Below, piece by piece: positions 1 through 6,000 of a DNA stretch of 9,900 bases. Numbering within the stretch: the stretch's first letter is position 1; each line of letters opens with the position of its first letter. The position numbers and the translations under genes were made by a program. The stretch comes from an uncultured bacterium (GTDB lineage: Bacteria; Bacillota; Clostridia; Oscillospirales; Oscillospiraceae): the NCBI GenBank assembly GCA_949288405.1, contig CASEKM010000063.1, positions 1 through 9,900 of the forward strand. The letters run 5' to 3'. The notes under the pieces are model-generated. The model made no database searches, was not told the DNA's origin, and was given only the letters and a program-made list of their open reading frames with translations.

Positions 1-88
1 TTGGCAAACATTTTGACTAAAACAAAACATTTCGCCTTGCAATGCCAGCATAACGCCCCTTGCACCCCTCCAGGCGTTGCAAAAAGGC

Positions 89-121
89 AAAAAAAGAGGG
101 TGGAAACCGAGGTTTCCTCCC
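89..121 (-). terminator. Reverse-strand intrinsic terminator candidate
   Basis: A hairpin has arms GGAAACC (102-108) and GGTTTCC (111-117). It is extended by GGG/CCC (98-100 with 119-121) across one T-T mismatch. An A-run (89-95) lies on its left side, so read on the minus strand the stem is followed by a short TC and seven T. On the plus strand no T-tract follows. No minus-strand gene is visible upstream for it to terminate. Confidence 0.45.
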
Positions 122-135
122 CAAAAAATGAGCGT

Positions 136-258
136 GGTAGACCGCTGGTAGACCGCCCGTCAAAACGACGAAACGCAAAAAAGCCGGAAACCGTTGAGCG
201 GCAACGGTTCCCGGCGGTAGACCTGGTAGACATCTGGTAGACCGGAGTGGTCTACCAG
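136..258. repeat. GGTAGACC repeat cluster with perfect hairpin
   Basis: GGTAGACC occurs at 136-143, 147-154, 216-223 and 236-243. A one-base variant GGTAGACA lies at 225-232, and the reverse complement GGTCTACC at 249-256. The first two copies form an exact 11-bp tandem repeat, TGGTAGACCGC (135-145 and 146-156). The last two form a perfect 10-bp stem, CTGGTAGACC (234-243) with GGTCTACCAG (249-258), around a GGAGT loop. Copies within each group are spaced 9-11 bp, about one helical turn. Function is unknown; protein-binding sites, recombination sites or a structured RNA are all possible. Confidence 0.6.
177..215 (-). terminator. Reverse-strand intrinsic terminator candidate (second)
   Basis: The stem pairs 183-196 with 202-215: GCCGG/CCGGC, one A-C mismatch, then AACCGTTG/CAACGGTT, closed by a five-base AGCGG loop. 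Six A at 177-182 give six U directly after the stem on the minus strand, the classic intrinsic terminator layout. It sits between the two groups of GGTAGACC repeats. As with the hairpin to its left, no reverse-strand gene lies upstream of it. Confidence 0.5.
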
Positions 259-383
259 GGCAAGCAGAGCACGTAAGCGGATCTGCTGCGGCCCAAACCC
301 CGTGTGATGTGCAGCGCCCACGGCGCGCTTGATATGAGAAGGGGCGCCGGAGGAAGAAGTTGGCGCGGACTGCCAACGGCCCC

Positions 384-412
384 TTGACGGTCTGAAAAAG
401 CTGTGATACACT
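384..412 (+). promoter_or_regulatory. Promoter of the fhs operon
   Basis: A -35 box TTGACG (384-389), a 17-bp spacer and a -10 box TACACT (407-412) preceded by TG one base upstream (404-405, an extended -10). Transcription would start near 418-420, about 25 bases ahead of the riboswitch P1 stem, which is the expected placement for a riboswitch leader. Confidence 0.7.
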
Positions 413-441
413 ACAGATACTTTCCCCGTTGGGAACTAGGA

Positions 442-521
442 GCTATACGACTGACGGAAGTGGAGCGGAACCACATGAAGTATAGCGGGCGCCAACACGC
501 CTCAATGCCGACCGTCTGGGC
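442..521 (+). promoter_or_regulatory. ZTP riboswitch (pfl motif)
   Basis: This leader matches the ZTP/ZMP-sensing pfl riboswitch class. P1 is GCTATAC (442-448) with GTATAGC (480-486). The conserved CTGACGG (451-457) lies inside it, followed by a stem GTGG (460-463) with CCAC (471-474). After a linker with a small hairpin (488-491/498-501) comes the second conserved half, GCCGACCGTCTGGGC (507-521). GACGG (453-457) and CCGTC (512-516) are exactly complementary, giving the hallmark pseudoknot; P3 is GCC/GGC (507-509 with 519-521). The class is known to control folate and purine one-carbon genes including fhs. The conserved 3' end (518-521) is also the start of the terminator's 5' arm, so ligand binding should favour readthrough: an ON switch responding to low 10-formyl-THF. 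Identification is from remembered consensus and pairing, not a covariance search. Confidence 0.9.
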
Positions 522-551
522 GCACCGAACAAAGGGTGCGCCCTTTTTTTT
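518..551 (+). terminator. Riboswitch expression-platform terminator
   Basis: A perfect 9-bp stem, GGGCGCACC (518-526) with GGTGCGCCC (535-543), has an eight-base loop and is followed by eight T (544-551). It lies 30 bases before the fhs ribosome binding site, so it must be conditional for fhs to be expressed. Its 5' arm shares 518-521 with riboswitch P3, the competition expected for transcription control. Confidence 0.9.
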
Positions 552-580
552 GTACAGGGCTCACCGCTTCTATGATTTTG

Positions 581-586
581 AGGAGG
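581..586 (+). promoter_or_regulatory. fhs ribosome binding site, decides the start
   Basis: A perfect AGGAGG. It lies three bases before an ATG at 590 and nine bases before a second in-frame ATG at 596. Nine is a workable spacing and three is too short, so 596 is preferred. Confidence 0.75.
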
Positions 587-595
587 AATATGGAC

Positions 596-2196
596 ATGAA
601 AACTGACATCGAAATCGCCCAGAGCACCCAAATGAAGCCCATCCAGGAGATCGCCAAGACGGCCGGTGTGCCGGAGGAGTATCTGGAGTACTACGGCCGG
701 TACAAGGCCAAGATCGACTACCGCCTCCTGAATGAGACGAAGACCCCCGACGGCAAGCTGATTTTGGTTACCGCCATCAATCCCACCCCCGCCGGCGAGG
801 GCAAGACCACCACCACCGTGGGCCTGGCCGACGGCATGCGCCGCCTGGGCAAAAACGCCCTGGTGGCCCTGCGGGAGCCCTCCCTGGGCCCTGTGTTCGG
901 GGTGAAGGGGGGGGCCGCCGGCGGCGGTTACGCCCAGGTGGTGCCCATGGAGGACATCAACCTCCACTTCACCGGGGACTTCCACGCCATCGGCGCGGCC
1001 AACAACCTGCTGGCCGCCATGCTGGACAACCACATTCAGCAGGGCAATGCCCTGGGCATCGACGTGAAGCGCATCACCTGGAAGCGGTGCGTGGACATGA
1101 ACGACCGGCAGCTGCGGAACATTGTGGACGGCCTGGGGGGCCGGATGCAGGGGGTCCCCCGGGAGGACGGCTTTGACATCACCGTGGCCAGCGAGGTCAT
1201 GGCGGTGCTGTGCCTGGCCTCCTCCATCCCCGATCTGAAGGAGCGGCTGAGCCAGATCATCGTGGGCTACACCTATGACGACAAGCCGGTGACCGCCGGC
1301 GACCTGAAGGCCGCCGGGGCCATGGCCGCCCTGCTGAAGGACGCCCTGAAGCCCAATCTGGTGCAGACCCTGGAGGGCACCCCCGCCTTCATCCACGGCG
1401 GCCCCTTCGCCAACATTGCCCACGGCTGCAACTCCGTCATGGCCACCCGCATGGCTCTGAAGCTGGGGGACTACGCGGTCACCGAGGCCGGCTTCGGCGC
1501 CGACCTGGGGGCGGAGAAGTTTTTGGACATCAAGTGCCGCATGGCCGGCCTGAAGCCCGACGCGGTGGTGCTGGTGGCCACGGTCCGGGCCCTGAAGCAC
1601 CACGGGGGCGCCGCCAAGGCGGAGCTGAACCAGGAGGATCTGGCGGCCCTGGAGCGCGGCCTGCCCAACCTGCTGCGCCATGTGGAGAATATCACCCAGG
1701 TGTACGGCTTGCCCTGTGTGGTGGCCATCAACCGCTTCCCCACCGACACGGAGGCGGAGCTGAAGCTGGTGGAGGACAAGTGCAAGGAGCTGGGGGTCAA
1801 CGTGGCCCTGTCCGAGGTGTGGGCCAAGGGCGGCGAGGGCGGCATGGCCCTGGCCCAGGAGGTCATCCGCCTGTGCGAGGAGGAGAACCGCTTCCGCTTC
1901 GCCTATGACCTGGACGCCTCCATCGAGGACAAGCTGGCGGCCATTGTCACCAAGGTGTACCACGGCAAGGGCGTGGCCCTCACCCCCGCCGCCCGGAAGC
2001 AGATGAAGCAGCTCACCGACCTGGGCTTCGGCGGCATGCCCATCTGTATGGCCAAGACCCAGTACTCCTTCTCCGACGACCAGAACCTGCTGGGGCCCTC
2101 ACCGGGGACATTATGACCATGCCCGGCCTGCCCAAGGTGCCCGCCGCCGAGAAGATCGACGTGGACGAGAACGGGAAGATCACCGGCCTGTTCTAA
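596..2196 (+). pseudogene. fhs: Formate-tetrahydrofolate ligase, frameshifted near the 3' end
   Basis: The enzyme joins formate to tetrahydrofolate using ATP to give 10-formyl-THF, feeding purine synthesis and the methyl branch of the acetyl-CoA pathway in the cytosol. The P-loop TPAGEGKTT is at residues 64-72, and the conserved EPSLGPVFGVKGGAAGGGYA stretch and THF/formate domain follow from residue 94. The frame is normal through DDQNLLG (residues 494-500, to 2095). It then reads six unrelated residues and stops at TGA 2114-2116, giving 506 residues. The expected C-terminus reappears in another frame from 2095: ALTGDIMTMPGLPK through NGKITGLF, stop TAA 2194-2196. From family knowledge about 20-23 residues belong between these blocks; the frame change requires a net loss of 3n+1 bases (roughly 64-70). 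Restored, the protein would be about 556 residues, the usual length. The rest of the gene shows no decay, so the lesion is recent or an assembly error. ZTP riboswitch upstream; channel gene 21 bases downstream. Confidence 0.9.
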
Positions 2197-2217
2197 GGGA
2201 GCGGGGCGCGAAACATC

Positions 2218-3054
2218 ATGGAACGTCTCTATTTGACCCCCGGCGAGATGGTGGCCGCCTACAGCGCGGCGGGCCGGGGCAAGCTGCGCCGCTCCGCGGC
2301 CAGCCTTCTGCTGCTGGGCGTCCTGGCCGGAGCCATCATCGCCCTGGCCGCCGCCACCACCAACACGGCCTCCTACGGCATCACGGACACCTGGACCGCC
2401 CGGACGGTGTGCGCCCTGCTGTTTCCCTTCGGCCTGGGGCTGGTGGTAGTTACCGGGTCGGAGCTGTTCACCGGGAACTGCATGCTCCCCATCACTGTGC
2501 TGGACGGGGGCGGAACGGCGGGACAGCTGCTGCGCAACTGGGTGCTGTCCTACGCGGGCAACATCCTGGGGGCGATGCTGGTGGCGGCCCTGTGCGTGGG
2601 CTGCGGCCAGCTGGACTACTCCTCGGGGGCGCTGGCGGTCTACACCATCCGGCTGGGAGCGGGCAAATGCGCCATGTCCTTTGGGAAGGCCTTCGGCCTG
2701 GGCATCTTGTGCAACCTCCTGGTGTGCCTGGGGGTGATGGCCGCCAACTCCGCCAAGGATACCACCGGCCGTCTGCTGGGCGCCTATCTCCCGGTGTGCT
2801 TCTTTGTACTATGCGGGTTTGAGCACTGCATCGCCAATCTCTACTACATCGGCGCCGCCCTGATGGCCGCCGCCGTCCCCCAGTACGCCGCCCTGGCGGC
2901 GGAGGCGGGGGTGGACCTGGCTCCCCTCACCCTGGCGGGGGCCGCCGCCAATCTGATCCCCGTCACTCTGGGCAATATAGTGGGCGGCCTGGGCCTGGGA
3001 TTGCTCCTGTGGTACTGCCACACCAAGGCAGAGAAGAAGGAAGCCGTCCGCTGA
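2218..3054 (+). CDS. Formate/nitrite transporter (FNT) family channel
   Basis: A 278-residue integral membrane protein of the FocA/NirC (FNT) family, whose members are pentameric channels for formate, nitrite or hydrosulfide. Family signatures are clear: GSELFTGN at residues 80-87, where Thr85 aligns with the gating-loop Thr of E. coli FocA; GILCNLLVCLGV (162-173); GFEHCIANLYYI (200-211), with His203 matching the conserved pore histidine; and NLIPVTLGNIVGG (245-257). About six hydrophobic segments are visible, starting near residue 28. Length is typical. The start follows the intact fhs stop (2196) by 21 bases. Its own Shine-Dalgarno is poor (AGGGAG at 2196-2201 is too far; GGGG at 2203-2206 is marginal), which suggests translational coupling to fhs. 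Operon context argues for formate as substrate, under the same riboswitch by readthrough. Nitrite or hydrosulfide cannot be excluded from sequence alone. Confidence 0.92.
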   Translation: MERLYLTPGEMVAAYSAAGRGKLRRSAASLLLLGVLAGAIIALAAATTNTASYGITDTWTARTVCALLFPFGLGLVVVTGSELFTGNCMLPITVLDGGGTAGQLLRNWVLSYAGNILGAMLVAALCVGCGQLDYSSGALAVYTIRLGAGKCAMSFGKAFGLGILCNLLVCLGVMAANSAKDTTGRLLGAYLPVCFFVLCGFEHCIANLYYIGAALMAAAVPQYAALAAEAGVDLAPLTLAGAAANLIPVTLGNIVGGLGLGLLLWYCHTKAEKKEAVR

Positions 3055-3072
3055 CGGAACAAGTTAAAATTT

Positions 3073-3120
3073 AAAAAAGCCGTGGAACACGCGTCAAAAG
3101 GCGTCTTCCACGGCTTTTTT
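3073..3120. terminator. Bidirectional intrinsic terminator between convergent genes
   Basis: A 15-bp perfect stem, 3073-3087 with 3106-3120, begins with six A and ends with six T, around core GCCGTGGAA/TTCCACGGC. An inner ACGC/GCGT stem (3089-3092 with 3101-3104) closes the loop. Because it has A and T runs on opposite sides it can terminate both the forward channel gene (stop at 3054) and the reverse regulator gene (stop at 3128). Confidence 0.92.
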
Positions 3121-3127
3121 CTGGCAG

Positions 3128-4189
3128 TCAGGAGAACTCGTTCCGGTACTGCCGGACCAGGACCTCATAGCCCGGCGTCTCCCGGAGAAAGGCGCAGTCC
3201 GGGTCCCGCTCCGCGCTGTCCAGGAGCACGGGGATCAGGGCGCGCTGGTCCTCCTCCACCGCGTCCTTGGTGGGCAGGTGGGGGTAGAGGGGGGAGGCGG
3301 CCAGGTCCCAGGGCACCGTCAGGCTGTGGAGCAGCCGCTCCAGCAGCTCCAGGGCCCGGGGGCCGTCCTGGTCCGCCGCCGCCAGCTGGAAGGGGGTGGG
3401 CAGTACCGCGTAGTCGGACAGGTCAAAGACCTTTCCGGCCCGGACGGCGGTGTCCGCCAGGACGCGGGCCCGCGCCCGGTCCTCCTCCTTCAGCGCCCAG
3501 CCCAGCATGGACAGCAGGGTGGACTGGATGGCGTGGGCCTGGTTGAACAGCTCCCGCTCCACCAGCACCCAGGCCTCCTCCCGCCGCCCCTGGGCCCAGC
3601 GCAGGCGGGCCGTCAGCTCCTGTTTCTCCCGGTGGGTGTCGGACAGCTGGCCCAGCAGCTCCTCCGCCCGGTCCAGCTCTCCCGCCCCCACACAGCGGGA
3701 GGCCAGGGTATAGGTGGCCCACTCCCGCACCTGGGGGTCGGCGCTGCGGGCGCACCGCTCATAGAGGGCGGTGACCTCCGCCTCCTGCCCCTGGCGCTCC
3801 GGACCGTCCTCCTCCGGCTGGAGGGCCAGGATCCCCGCCAAGATACCGGCTGTACTGTAGGCCAGCTGGTCGCTGTTGGGGTACTCCCGTAGCTTGTCCT
3901 CCGCCAGGGCAAAGGCCGCCCCACTGCCGCCGGTCTGGCTCACCGCATAGAGTTGGTTCAAAAATTCCCCGATCTCCTCCTCAGTCAGCTCCTCCTGAAA
4001 GGAGAGCAGGGTGTTCAGGTCCACCCCCAGGGTCCGGGCCAGGGCGGGCAGCAGAGTGATGTCCGGGTAGTTCAGCGCCCGCTCCCACTTGTTCACCGCC
4101 GGGGCGGACACCCCCAGCTTCTGGGCCAGCTGTTCCTGGGTCAGCCCCAGGGCCTGCCGCCGGGTTCGGATGATGTCGTTGAGCTTCAT
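3128..4189 (-). CDS. XRE-family HTH regulator with helical C-terminal region
   Basis: A 353-residue cytoplasmic DNA-binding protein. Residues 1-60 are a standard Cro/CI (XRE) helix-turn-helix: LTQEQLAQKLG (16-26) is the first helix of the motif and SAPAVNKWER (28-37) the recognition helix, followed by YPDITLLPALARTLGV. Residues 66-340 are predicted mostly helical and rich in Ala, Leu, Glu and Arg with repeated helical pairs, resembling the TPR-like sensor regions of Firmicute XRE regulators; no ligand site is recognisable. The start has AGGAGG seven to eight bases upstream and a promoter with 17-bp spacing further up. Monocistronic: its own promoter, the shared terminator after it, and a terminator of the preceding gene at 4290-4318. 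An inverted repeat over its -10 box suggests autoregulation. Targets are unknown; it need not control the convergent formate operon. Confidence 0.88.
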   Translation of the reverse strand: MKLNDIIRTRRQALGLTQEQLAQKLGVSAPAVNKWERALNYPDITLLPALARTLGVDLNTLLSFQEELTEEEIGEFLNQLYAVSQTGGSGAAFALAEDKLREYPNSDQLAYSTAGILAGILALQPEEDGPERQGQEAEVTALYERCARSADPQVREWATYTLASRCVGAGELDRAEELLGQLSDTHREKQELTARLRWAQGRREEAWVLVERELFNQAHAIQSTLLSMLGWALKEEDRARARVLADTAVRAGKVFDLSDYAVLPTPFQLAAADQDGPRALELLERLLHSLTVPWDLAASPLYPHLPTKDAVEEDQRALIPVLLDSAERDPDCAFLRETPGYEVLVRQYRNEFS

Positions 4190-4205
4190 GGTGTGCCCTC
4201 CTTCT

Positions 4206-4227
4206 CTCTGCCTCTATCCTAGCAGAG
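4206..4227. promoter_or_regulatory. Inverted repeat over the regulator's -10 box, candidate operator
   Basis: CTCTGC (4206-4211) and GCAGAG (4222-4227) form an inverted repeat with a 10-bp spacer that contains the whole -10 box (4216-4221). XRE repressors commonly bind such sites at their own promoters. The repeat is short and may be chance. Confidence 0.4.
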
Positions 4228-4244
4228 TTTGCCCCGGTGTACAA
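4216..4244 (-). promoter_or_regulatory. Promoter of the XRE regulator gene
   Basis: On the minus strand, TTGTAC (4239-4244) is the -35 element and TAGGAT (4216-4221) the -10 element, with a 17-bp spacer. Each matches consensus at three or four of six positions. The start of transcription would be near 4209, about 20 bases before the ATG, just ahead of the AGGAGG. Confidence 0.5.
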
Positions 4245-4289
4245 CAGAGCGGTGGGCAAGAAAACCGGGCCGGAGATTAACCGGCGGTT

Positions 4290-4318
4290 AAAAAATTCCC
4301 GGCCGTCTGGCCGGGAAT
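4290..4318 (-). terminator. Terminator of the TraB/GumN-family gene
   Basis: A perfect 10-bp stem ATTCCCGGCC (4295-4304) with GGCCGGGAAT (4309-4318) and a four-base loop. On the minus strand it is followed by six U (A-run 4290-4295). It lies 17 bases past the stop codon at 4336. Confidence 0.9.
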
Positions 4319-4335
4319 GGGGATGTATGAGACGC

Positions 4336-5760
4336 TCAGGGGTTGGGCACAACCTCCACTGTGTAGCCCAGGTCCTTCAGGCCCTGGACGATGCCGGTGT
4401 CTCCCACCATGTGTCCGGCGCCCACCACCATCAGTCCGGTGTGGGAGCCCTCCTGGCTCAGGTAGTCGGCGGCGTACTGGATCATGCCGGGGTCCCGGTC
4501 GGTGAACAGCTTGGAGTTCAGCTCGTCGTCGCTCTCCAAAATGGTGTCCTTGTCGTAGACCTGGTCAAACGCCTCCGGGTCCCGGCCCTTCCAGGTGTCC
4601 ATCATGGCGCTGATCTGGTCCAGCTGGGCCTGGATAGCCTCCTGGGTGGCGGGCTTCAGGGCATCCTCCCCCAGCACGGCCACCAGGGCATCCTTGGTTT
4701 CCTGGTCCATGGTGTCCACGTCCAGCACCATCAGCAGTCCGCCGGCCAGATAGGCCTCCTGGTACTCAGGGGACAGGCCGTCGAAGATGCCCCCCTGGAA
4801 GGCGTAGGTCTCCACCGCGTCGATGGGGATGCCGGCGTTGCCCGCCTTGGCGTTTACATACAGGTCGATGGCCATGGCGTTGGAGCTGGTGGTCTCGTCC
4901 ACGGTGGCCAGGGACTGGAAGGTGGAGGCCAGGGCCCAGGCCTTGTACTGGGCCACGGTCTGCTCGTCCATGCCCAGCAGGGCGGCGGCGTCCACCGTCA
5001 CCTGGTAGAGCTCGGGGGAGATGTGGTCGGCCAGGGTGGTGCCGTCGGAGTACACCTGCATGGCGGCAAACTCGGCGATCTGCTCCTGGTCGTTGAAGTC
5101 CAGCTCAAAGGCCACCAGGTCGGCGTCCAGAATGATGTCCCGCAGCTGCTTGTGGATGGGGTAGGTGTTGTTCACATCCGTGTGGATGGAGCCCAGCAGG
5201 TACAGGGTGTTCCCCGCCCCGTTGTCCGCCTTCCACAGCAGACCCAGGGAGCCGGCGTTCTGCTGGTCGTACAGGTTCAAGATCAGGCTGTCGGCCATGG
5301 TGGCGGCCTCCAGCAGGGTGCAGGGGTCCTCCAGGCGCAGGTCGCTGCCGTCGCCCGCCAGGGCGCCCACAGAGGTCATAAACTCCTCCGCCCCCGCCTC
5401 GATGCCGGGGAAGGCGTAGGCGGCCGCCTCCTGGTACAGGGCGTTGACCACCCCGCCCCGGGTGGTATCCAGGACCAAGGCCTCGCCGCCGGCGGGGCGG
5501 GTCTCCACCTCCAGCAGGGCCAGCTTGTCGGCCACCACCTGGGTCATATGGTCCAGCTGCTCCTGGGTGACGGTCTGGCTGTGGCCGGTGTAGATCTCGT
5601 CTCCGAACAGGCCCAGGGCATAGCCGTCGGCCAGCATGCCGTAAGACCAGGCGGGAAGGGGGGCGGGCGCGGCGGCCTGCCCCTCGGCGGCCAGGGCCGG
5701 GGTGGCCCCCAGCACGCCCAGCATCAGCAGAAGGCTGACCAGTTTTTGTTTCATGTGCAT
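4336..5760 (-). CDS. Exported TraB/GumN-family protein with SLH-like N-terminus
   Basis: A 474-residue exported protein. It has a signal peptide (Lys4/Lys6, hydrophobic 8-22, likely cleavage after PALA near residue 24). Residues 38-80 (WSYGMLADGYALGLF through VADKLALL) resemble a single S-layer-homology repeat. The TraB/GumN (PF01963-type) domain spans about 173-474: GSIH (190-193), FELD (218-221), ETYAFQGGIFDGLS (317-330), DRDPGMIQYAADYL (421-434) and GAGHMVGDTGIV (447-458). The two G-x-x-H-type motifs (His193, His450) and Glu219 are the residues proposed as metal-binding or catalytic in the TraB/PrgY/Tiki superfamily, so a protease-like role outside the membrane is possible; the substrate is unknown. 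The start at 5760 is preferred over the ATG at 5754 because of the AGGA 11 bases upstream. Monocistronic, with its own promoter and terminator. Confidence 0.85.
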   Translation of the reverse strand: MHMKQKLVSLLLMLGVLGATPALAAEGQAAAPAPLPAWSYGMLADGYALGLFGDEIYTGHSQTVTQEQLDHMTQVVADKLALLEVETRPAGGEALVLDTTRGGVVNALYQEAAAYAFPGIEAGAEEFMTSVGALAGDGSDLRLEDPCTLLEAATMADSLILNLYDQQNAGSLGLLWKADNGAGNTLYLLGSIHTDVNNTYPIHKQLRDIILDADLVAFELDFNDQEQIAEFAAMQVYSDGTTLADHISPELYQVTVDAAALLGMDEQTVAQYKAWALASTFQSLATVDETTSSNAMAIDLYVNAKAGNAGIPIDAVETYAFQGGIFDGLSPEYQEAYLAGGLLMVLDVDTMDQETKDALVAVLGEDALKPATQEAIQAQLDQISAMMDTWKGRDPEAFDQVYDKDTILESDDELNSKLFTDRDPGMIQYAADYLSQEGSHTGLMVVGAGHMVGDTGIVQGLKDLGYTVEVVPNP

Positions 5761-5814
5761 GTACTTACTCTTCCTTTCTCCGGGTCTCCAGATCTTCTCT
5801 GGAAGGATACCTTC

Positions 5815-5842
5815 ATTTTAACAGGGGAAAGTGGAAAGTCAA
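5815..5842 (-). promoter_or_regulatory. Promoter of the TraB/GumN-family gene
   Basis: On the minus strand TTGACT (5837-5842), a 16-bp spacer and TAAAAT (5815-5820): five of six matches in each box. The transcript would start near 5808 and carry a small leader hairpin TCCAGA/TCTGGA (5787-5792 with 5798-5803) before the ribosome binding site. Confidence 0.8.
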
Positions 5843-5870
5843 TTAAAGTTTTCCTTAAAAATCCGAAGGC

Positions 5871-5977
5871 CCGTTCTGTGTTCTCAGGCGAACGGTCCCG
5901 GAGGGCGGGGTGCTCCCCGCCCCGGTGTCCGCCGGAAACATAAAAGCGGTGCCGAGTCTTATGTATATGTCCGGCGG
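5871..5977 (-). other. Hairpin-rich 3' region of the lipoprotein gene, possible terminator
   Basis: Three inverted repeats follow the lipoprotein stop (6001). The first is CCGCCGG/CCGGCGG (5929-5935 with 5971-5977) with inner CATAA/TTATG (5939-5943 with 5959-5963). The second is an 8-bp GC stem (5903-5910 with 5915-5922). The third is CCGTTC/GAACGG (5871-5876 with 5890-5895), with a run of five A at 5857-5861 further on. None has a T-tract directly after its stem, so a standard intrinsic terminator is not proven; the last hairpin is the best candidate. Confidence 0.35.
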
Positions 5978-6000
5978 GGGCGGCTTGCTGTGCCCTTGCT

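Larger units (their letters stand above)
1..383. other. Left-edge intergenic stretch, no convincing gene
   Basis: I see no supportable coding region here. Open frames exist on both strands, but none has a ribosome binding site with a sensible start, none resembles a known family, and they run through hairpins and repeats. The stretch holds two reverse-strand terminator-like hairpins, a cluster of GGTAGACC repeats, and a small perfect inverted repeat GTTGGC/GCCAAC (359-364 and 372-377). Its first 100 bases are more AT-rich than the coding DNA that follows. It may contain the end of an element or gene that lies to the left of the window. Confidence 0.6.

Noticed and set aside
1..240. A 79-codon forward frame and overlapping reverse frames at the left edge
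   Set aside because: They translate hairpins and repeats, and have no credible start context or known homology. The repeats and terminator stems account for the sequence.
135..258. A CRISPR array for the GGTAGACC repeats
   Set aside because: Units are only 8-11 bp, spacing is 1-3 bp or 60 bp rather than uniform spacers, and no cas genes are present.
590..592. ATG at 590 as the fhs start
   Set aside because: It lies only three bases after AGGAGG; the in-frame ATG at 596 has a normal spacing.
403..606. A 67-codon forward open frame in the fhs leader
   Set aside because: It overlaps the riboswitch and terminator exactly and has no ribosome binding site; the RNA structure explains the sequence better.
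443..1963. A 506-codon reverse open frame opposite fhs
   Set aside because: It is antisense to a strongly conserved enzyme, runs into the riboswitch, and has no recognisable motif.
4237..5943. A 568-codon forward open frame opposite the TraB/GumN gene
   Set aside because: It is the antisense shadow of a clear exported protein: composition is dominated by Gly, Val, Gln, His and Leu from the complementary codon bias, with no family resemblance, no ribosome binding site and a terminator inside its start.
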